A DNA stretch of 64,000 nucleotides from an uncultured Actinomyces sp. (GTDB taxonomy: Bacteria; Actinomycetota; Actinomycetes; Actinomycetales; Actinomycetaceae). The stretch's first letter is position 1. The number at the start of each line of letters is the position of its first letter. The position numbers were made by a program, and so were the translations under genes. The stretch covers positions 23,576-87,575 of the forward strand of contig CALLSD010000004.1 in NCBI GenBank assembly GCA_938014245.1, in the 5' to 3' direction. Shown one piece after another: positions 60,972 through 64,000 of this stretch. The notes under the pieces were generated by a model. That model was not told the origin of the DNA. It did not search any database and was given only the letters and a program-made list of their open reading frames with translations.

Positions 60972-61013
60972 GCCTGCACTTATGTGCAACCCTATCTGCA
61001 CATAAGTGCAGGC
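60972..61013. repeat. Perfect 17-bp inverted repeat
   Basis: GCCTGCACTTATGTGCA (60972-60988) pairs fully with 60997-61013 around an 8-nt loop. No U-tract follows on either strand and no gene ends here, so an operator or cruciform is more likely than a terminator. Confidence 0.6.
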
Positions 61014-61194
61014 GGGCGCATCTATGACATTGGCTCTATAAAAATGCCGCTCGTCACATTTTGACCGTCCCTGTACACCCCGCAACCCAAGCACCAAAGC
61101 CCCTCAATATCTGGTGACGGAATGCACTGAATGGCAAAGCAGAGCCTGTCGACGACGTTCAGGAATGTACCAGCTAGCACAAATTTCACATTGT

Positions 61195-61200
61195 TACGGT
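61195..61200 (+). promoter_or_regulatory. -10 element of a possible leaderless promoter
   Basis: TACGGT lies 6 nt before ATG 61207. The overlapping GGTGAC could instead be a weak Shine-Dalgarno. Confidence 0.35.
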
Positions 61201-61206
61201 GACACC

Positions 61207-61851
61207 ATGGTGTTGGTCGCTCTTTTGCTCGTGCTCTTATTCATCGTCGTGATCTTCTTCTACATGGGAATGCTTCTGTGGATGCTCTTCTCCCCCGACT
61301 ATCTGCTTGTCATAGGGCTTTCCGGCATTTTCACGGCGGATCACATGGGCTGGCTGACATCCTCAGAAAAAGCCCACTTCATTTGGGCAGTTCTCGCGAT
61401 GATTATTGTTGGATTCGCCTATCACAAGCTCAATCACCTGCTGTACTCGGTCTCGCAACGCATCTACGCGATTGTCAGTTTCCCGATTGTGGTCGTATCA
61501 AGCCTGATCCTCATGCTGAACTTCGCCCTGAAGCTCGCAGAAAAAGTTGCGCCCAACCTTGCAGATGATCCAACCATCGAACACGCAATTTATATTGTGT
61601 TTGCCATCATCATTGCCGTTTTTGCATGGCGTAAACGGCAAACAGCTATGGCTCGTCTGCACTCCCCTGCCAATATCGTGCTCACCAACGGCAATGTGAT
61701 GGTTGTGGAGAGCAGTAGCGCGATGCCTACGTCACCGTATACACCACAAGCCCCGACAGTCGCTCCCGCGTCTGGCCCAGCACCCCTGCACACACCACCG
61801 ACCACTTTCTCAGCGCAACCTGGCGCAAACTCAGGACCGAAGAAGTACTGA
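61207..61851 (+). CDS. Integral membrane protein of unknown function
   Basis: 214 residues. Five hydrophobic segments (about 3-24, 28-43, 61-77, 88-110, 126-143) fill the first 150 residues. The first is strikingly Leu/Val/Phe-rich (VALLLVLLFIVVIFFYMGM). The last 65 residues are hydrophilic and Pro/Thr/Ser/Ala-rich, likely cytoplasmic and disordered. I do not recognise the family. It is monocistronic with a strong terminator. A longer frame from 61114 is less likely. Confidence 0.7.
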   Translation: MVLVALLLVLLFIVVIFFYMGMLLWMLFSPDYLLVIGLSGIFTADHMGWLTSSEKAHFIWAVLAMIIVGFAYHKLNHLLYSVSQRIYAIVSFPIVVVSSLILMLNFALKLAEKVAPNLADDPTIEHAIYIVFAIIIAVFAWRKRQTAMARLHSPANIVLTNGNVMVVESSSAMPTSPYTPQAPTVAPASGPAPLHTPPTTFSAQPGANSGPKKY

Positions 61852-61874
61852 GACAGCGTCCATAACACGCACAG

Positions 61875-61902
61875 GGCCCCGCCAGCGCAAGCTGGCGGGG
61901 CC
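61875..61902 (+). terminator. Terminator of the membrane protein gene
   Basis: A perfect 12-bp stem GGCCCCGCCAGC / GCTGGCGGGGCC with a GCAA tetraloop lies 24 nt after the stop. No U-tract follows, but the stem is very stable. Confidence 0.65.
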
Positions 61903-61943
61903 TACGGCATTCAACCTAAATACCCATCCCGCTCTACAGCCAA

Positions 61944-61988
61944 AACCGGTCCGCCTCGCACGCCAAACACGTACGAGGCGGACCGGTT
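61944..61988 (-). terminator. Terminator of ppdK
   Basis: A perfect 15-bp stem (61944-61958 with 61974-61988) and a 15-nt loop begin 27 nt after the ppdK stop on the minus strand. The stem ends in GGTT and continues TTGG, a short U-tract. Confidence 0.75.
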
Positions 61989-62014
61989 CACAGCAGTGTC
62001 AGTTCACCGAGACA

Positions 62015-64000
62015 TCACTGTGCGACGTGATCCTCGACAGCTGCACGGCCGGCTTCCAGACGTGCGACAGGCACGCGGAAGGGCGAGCAGGACACGTAGT
62101 TGAGTCCGACCTGGTGGAAGAAGTGGATCGATGCGGGATCGCCACCGTGCTCACCACAGACACCGAGCTTGATGTCCGGCTTGGTGGAACGTGCGCGACG
62201 CACGCCCTCGGCCACAACCGTGCCAACACCGTGAACATCGATCGACTCGAAGGGCGAGACACCAAAGATGCCACCCTCAATGTACTGCGGGAAGAACACA
62301 CCTTCGACGTCATCGCGCGAGAAGCCCCACACGGTCTGGGTCAGGTCGTTCGTGCCGAAGCTGAAGAAGTCGGCTTCCTCAGCCAGATCCTCAGCGGTCA
62401 TGGCCGCACGCGGCAGCTCGATCATCGCACCGATGGTGACGCCGGACAGGTCAACGCCCTTGTCAGCGGCAACCGCAGCGATGATCTGCTCGCCTTCCTC
62501 ACGGATCAGCTGAAGCTCGCGCACGGAGCCAACCAGCGGAACCATGATCTCGGGGCGCGGATCCTTGCCGCGGGCAACCAGCTCAGCGGCGGCCTCGCAC
62601 AGTGCGCGCATCTGCAGGGCGAAGAGGCCGGGCAGGTAGATGCCCAGACGCACGCCACGCAGGCCCAGCATGGGATTCTGCTCGTGGAAGCGACGCACGG
62701 TGACCAGCATTTCCTCGTCTGCGGGATCAACGGTGCCAGCGGCCTTCGCCAAGGCAACCTTGACCTCGAGCTCGGTGAGCTGGGGCAGGAACTCGTGCAG
62801 CGGCGGGTCAATCAAGCGCACAGTCATCGACTTGCCATCCATGACCTCGAGCATTGCCAGGAAGTCTTCCTTCTGCAGCTTCTCCAGGGCATCGAATGCT
62901 TCCTGGCGCTCAGCGGAGCCTTCTTCGGAGAGGATGACGCGCTCAACCAGCGGACGACGCGAGCCCAGGAACATGTGCTCGGTACGGCACAGGCCGATGC
63001 CCTGCGCACCGAACTCCAGCGCGCGCTGCGAGTCCTCGGGGGTGTCGGCGTTGGCGCGAACCTGCAGGCGACGCACCTCGTCGGCGTGGGTGAGGATGCG
63101 GTGGACGGCCTCGATCAGTTCGGAGGTACCGGGGTCGCCAGCTGCTGCAGCCAGGCCAGCTTCGAGGCCGTGGCTCAGGTAGGTGGTCACCGGGGAGTCG
63201 GTCACGGGGACCTCGCCCAGGAAGATTTCACCGGTCTGGCCGTCGATGGCGATAACGTCTTCACCGGTCAGGACGCGTCCGGCGACGGTCACGGTTCCGG
63301 CCTCGGCGTCGATCTCGAGGGCTTCAGCGCCACAGACACAGGTCTTGCCCATGCCGCGCGCAACGACGGCGGCGTGGGAGGTCTTGCCACCGCGGGCGGT
63401 CAGAACGCCCTCGGCTGCGACCATACCGGGCAGGTCGTCGGGGTTGGTTTCGCGGCGGACCAGCACGCACTTGACGCCTGCTGCTGCCGAGGCCTCGGCC
63501 TGAGCGTTGTTGAAGACGATGCGGCCAACGGCTGCACCCGGGGAGGCAGCCATACCGCGAGCGATGAGCTCCTTAGAAGCAGAAGAGTCAAACTGAGGGA
63601 ACATCAGCTGGGTGAGCTGGTCACCCGTCACGCGGCCCAGGGCCTCATCGCGGGTGATGAGCTTTTCGTCGACCAGCTGGACAGCGACGCGGAAGGCGGC
63701 GGCAGCGGTGCGCTTGCCGACGCGGGTCTGCAGCATCCACAGCTTGCCGCGCTCGATGGTGAATTCGATGTCGCACAGGTCGCGGTAGTGGGTTTCGAGC
63801 TTGTGCATGATTCCGCGCAGCTCGTCGTAGACCGGCTTGTTGATCTTCTCAAGGTCGGCCAGGGACAGGGTGTTGCGGATACCTGCAACGACGTCTTCAC
63901 CCTGTGCGTTCTCGAGGTAGTCGCCGTACACACCCGAGTGACCGGTGGAGGGGTCGCGGGTGAAGCACACGCCGGTGCCGGAGTTTTCGCCCATGTTGCC
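62015..64000 (-). CDS. ppdK: Pyruvate, phosphate dikinase (partial, N-terminus outside window)
   Basis: The last 661 codons are present; the frame is open to the right edge. Part of the ATP-grasp domain (NSGTGVCFTRDPSTG, IEFTIERGKLWMLQTR) is followed by the swivelling phosphohistidine domain with catalytic His in GGKTSHAAVVARGMGKTCV. The C-terminal PEP/pyruvate barrel has GLCRTEHMF, MLGLRGVRLG, EIMVPLV and SFGTNDLTQTVWG. It interconverts pyruvate and PEP with ATP and phosphate. Full-length enzymes have about 880-900 residues, so roughly 220-240 are missing. Confidence 0.96.
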   Translation of the reverse strand, partial: GNMGENSGTGVCFTRDPSTGHSGVYGDYLENAQGEDVVAGIRNTLSLADLEKINKPVYDELRGIMHKLETHYRDLCDIEFTIERGKLWMLQTRVGKRTAAAAFRVAVQLVDEKLITRDEALGRVTGDQLTQLMFPQFDSSASKELIARGMAASPGAAVGRIVFNNAQAEASAAAGVKCVLVRRETNPDDLPGMVAAEGVLTARGGKTSHAAVVARGMGKTCVCGAEALEIDAEAGTVTVAGRVLTGEDVIAIDGQTGEIFLGEVPVTDSPVTTYLSHGLEAGLAAAAGDPGTSELIEAVHRILTHADEVRRLQVRANADTPEDSQRALEFGAQGIGLCRTEHMFLGSRRPLVERVILSEEGSAERQEAFDALEKLQKEDFLAMLEVMDGKSMTVRLIDPPLHEFLPQLTELEVKVALAKAAGTVDPADEEMLVTVRRFHEQNPMLGLRGVRLGIYLPGLFALQMRALCEAAAELVARGKDPRPEIMVPLVGSVRELQLIREEGEQIIAAVAADKGVDLSGVTIGAMIELPRAAMTAEDLAEEADFFSFGTNDLTQTVWGFSRDDVEGVFFPQYIEGGIFGVSPFESIDVHGVGTVVAEGVRRARSTKPDIKLGVCGEHGGDPASIHFFHQVGLNYVSCSPFRVPVARLEAGRAAVEDHVAQ

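Larger units (their letters stand above)
60744..61206. other. 463-nt divergent intergenic region
   Basis: It contains the GDPD promoter, a pair of 14-nt direct repeats (60844-60857 and 60898-60911), a 17-bp perfect inverted repeat (60972-61013) and the leaderless-type -10 of the gene at 61207. I see no further gene. Confidence 0.7.

Noticed and set aside
60972..61013. Rho-independent terminator
   Set aside because: The perfect hairpin lacks a U-tract and no gene ends towards it; the flanking genes diverge.

Overview
The window reads as chromosomal DNA of a moderately GC-rich actinobacterium, most likely Actinomycetaceae (Schaalia/Actinomyces-like). The genus is an inference. Support comes from the gene run ppa / dacB - DUF2342-like - tilS - hpt - ftsH - folE - folP - folB/folK - DUF3180, which parallels the mycobacterial order. 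A BldC-like regulator, a 32-residue AURKAIP1/COX24-type basic protein, radA-disA and a dispersed menaquinone pathway agree with this.

Layout. 1-7.8 kb: end of an unknown gene, a Gfo/Idh/MocA oxidoreductase, then menaquinone genes (menG and menF divergent, menD, menC) with an HtrA-type protease between them. 7.8-20.9 kb: a sugar-catabolism block interrupting the men genes. It holds a GH42 beta-galactosidase, a CUT1 ABC importer (two permeases, one binding lipoprotein, no ATPase) and a GH112 galacto-N-biose/lacto-N-biose phosphorylase. Divergent to these are a SIS-domain isomerase, ROK kinase, PfkB kinase and class II aldolase in one tightly overlapping operon, closed by a convergent GH20 hexosaminidase. 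Together they predict import and phosphorolysis of Gal-beta-1,3-GalNAc-type disaccharides and GalNAc breakdown through tagatose phosphates. The deacetylase and the transporter ATPase are not here.

20.9-31.3 kb: menB, a Ser/Pro/Thr-rich surface protein, a conserved hypothetical gene, glycolytic fba, an L,D-transpeptidase, menE-menA, a small membrane protein and a histidine phosphatase. 31.4-36.9 kb: the tiny basic protein, a BldC-like regulator, a TrkH/TrkA potassium system, radA and disA. 36.9-48.9 kb (mostly minus strand): two membrane proteins, folB/folK with a very long disordered tail, folP, folE, ftsH, hpt, tilS, a DUF2342-like protein without its metal site, dacB, and divergent ppa.

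48.9-54.4 kb: an accessory-looking stretch. A DUF559 nuclease-like gene and an OpuC-type osmoprotectant importer are surrounded by six copies of a 61-bp near-palindromic repeat, the most unusual non-coding structure in the window. 54.4-64 kb: an NlpC/P60 endopeptidase, an alpha/beta hydrolase, a conserved hypothetical gene, a glycerophosphodiesterase-MFS operon with recognisable promoter and terminator, a small membrane protein, and the 3' part of pyruvate phosphate dikinase.

Several genes (menF, menB, the L,D-transpeptidase, radA, the DUF2342-like gene, the membrane protein at 61.2 kb) have a TANNNT hexamer 6-7 nt before the start codon, consistent with leaderless transcripts. No tRNA, rRNA, CRISPR array or insertion sequence was recognised.
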